NCBI GenBank assembly: GCA_036396755.1
Contig: DASWKG010000006.1
Span: forward strand, 1 to 12,390
Direction of reading: 5' to 3'
Length of the DNA stretch: 12,390 bases
DNA from: DASWKG01 sp036396755
GTDB lineage: Bacteria > Actinomycetota > UBA4738 > CALAEC01
Position 1 is the stretch's first letter; the number at the start of each line of letters is the position of its first letter. The notes beneath the pieces were generated by a model. It did no database searches. It was not told the origin of the DNA and was given only the letters and a program-made list of their open reading frames with translations. The position numbers were made by a program, and so were the translations under genes. Shown piece by piece: positions 12,390-12,390 of the stretch.

Positions 12390-12390
12390 G

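Overview
The window reads as chromosomal DNA of a high-GC actinobacterium. The support is a strong G/C bias at third codon positions, GTG starts, many 1-4 nt start/stop overlaps, a response regulator closest in sequence to MtrA of the actinobacterial MtrAB-LpqB system, and start codons lying only 5-9 nt after -10-like hexamers (leaderless style). Genus and species cannot be told from the sequence. No tRNA, rRNA, CRISPR array, insertion sequence or phage gene was seen. Most genes are recognisable housekeeping or accessory families.

Layout. 1-93 (-): the first codons of a secreted protein that runs off the left edge. 123-815 (+): a UbiE/MenG-type quinone methyltransferase. 812-997 (-): a small acidic protein of unknown function, tail to tail with the methyltransferase. 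998-1236: a gene-poor gap with two inverted repeats and a possible coupled small ORF. 1237-4931 (-): an envelope-signalling cluster read right to left as CapA-family membrane protein, MtrA-like regulator, MtrB-like kinase and GerMN lipoprotein. 4932-5150: divergent control region with a cyclic-di-GMP class I riboswitch. 5151-5600 (+): secreted CAP/SCP-domain protein under that riboswitch. 5591-5788: six successive hairpins, two of them related in sequence, between convergent genes. 5802-8013 (-): an operon of TetR regulator, diiron ferritin-like oxidase and PaaI-type thioesterase, joined by 4-nt and 1-nt overlaps. 8091-10746 (+): GreA, ArfB-type ribosome rescue hydrolase, NfeD-like membrane protein and a PLP group II decarboxylase, tightly packed. 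10774-12389 (-): a class I glutamine amidotransferase-like hydrolase (PuuD type) behind a D-2-hydroxyacid dehydrogenase that runs off the right edge.

Working together. The left half is about the cell envelope: a two-component system with its lipoprotein, a CapA-like surface enzyme, and a secreted CAP protein tied to c-di-GMP. The middle operon looks like a regulated oxidation of an unknown, perhaps thioester-bound, substrate. The right half couples RNA polymerase rescue (GreA) and ribosome rescue (ArfB) on one transcript, followed by amino-acid metabolism genes. The best candidates for something undescribed are the riboswitch with its switching hairpins, the TetR/diiron/thioesterase operon, and the hairpin array.
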